Source of the DNA: Hyphomonas sp.
GTDB lineage: Bacteria > Pseudomonadota > Alphaproteobacteria > Caulobacterales > Hyphomonadaceae
NCBI GenBank assembly: GCA_024743015.1
Contig: JANSXJ010000226.1
Coordinates: 1 to 6,044, forward strand
Direction of reading: 5' to 3'
DNA: 6,044 bases
Numbering within the stretch: the first letter of the stretch is position 1; every line of letters begins with the position of its first letter. Below, one piece after another: positions 6,013 to 6,044 of this stretch. A model generated the notes under the pieces. It was given only the letters and a program-made list of their open reading frames with translations. It was not told where the DNA came from and made no database searches. Made by a program: the position numbers and the translations under genes.

Positions 6013-6044
6013 CAAGGATGGATAAGCGTATGGAATCTCAAGCG
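6009..6044 (+). CDS. Possible 5' end of a rightward gene leaving the window
   Basis: Three in-frame ATGs (6009, 6018, 6030) open a frame reading MTRMDKRMESQA to the right edge, with AAGG 6 nt before the first one. An in-frame stop at 5970-5972 limits upstream extension. The product cannot be identified from 12 residues, and the frame could close just beyond the window. Confidence 0.3.
   Translation, partial: MTRMDKRMESQA

Noticed and set aside
1..6044. CRISPR arrays, tRNA or rRNA genes, insertion sequences, attachment sites
   Set aside because: I found no regularly spaced repeats, no cloverleaf- or rRNA-like sequence, and no transposase or integrase coding sequence.

Overview
The window looks like ordinary chromosome from a Gram-negative alphaproteobacterium. 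Three things point this way: an outer-membrane Omp85/TamA protein, a glutathione S-transferase of the long form common in that class (from memory), and fairly GC-rich protein-coding DNA with short AT-richer gaps. GANTC sites, the target of the alphaproteobacterial methylase CcrM, cluster in the right-hand gap. I cannot name the genus.

Layout, left to right. (1) Positions 1-1667, minus strand: a TamA-like outer-membrane protein with signal peptide, about three POTRA domains and most of an Omp85 beta-barrel. Its C-terminus runs off the left edge. (2) About 1668-1879: a divergent intergenic region with a 24-bp imperfect dyad and a possible promoter towards the right. (3) Positions 1880-4715, plus strand: three genes that together look like a Gtr-type envelope glycosylation cassette. 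They are a large polytopic membrane protein of unknown family with a GT-C-like layout, a GtrB-like polyprenyl-phosphate glycosyltransferase starting at TTG, and a GtrA-like four-helix flippase whose start overlaps the gtrB stop by 8 nt. A 129-nt gap with its own promoter-like and operator-like elements separates the first gene from gtrB. (4) Positions 4720-5808, minus strand: a 362-residue glutathione S-transferase-like protein, convergent with gtrA and only 4 nt from it. (5) Positions 5809-6044: the upstream region of the GST gene. It holds a small inverted repeat built from two GANTC sites, and possibly the first codons of a rightward gene that leaves the window.

How the genes may work together (inference from the Gtr family). 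GtrB would load a sugar onto undecaprenyl phosphate on the cytoplasmic face, GtrA would flip it, and the GT-C-like protein would transfer the sugar to a periplasmic acceptor such as O-antigen, another glycan or a protein. The first gene is the least known part and sets the specificity, so it is the best candidate for something undescribed. The TamA homologue also serves the cell envelope but is transcribed away from the cassette. The GST has no evident link to it.
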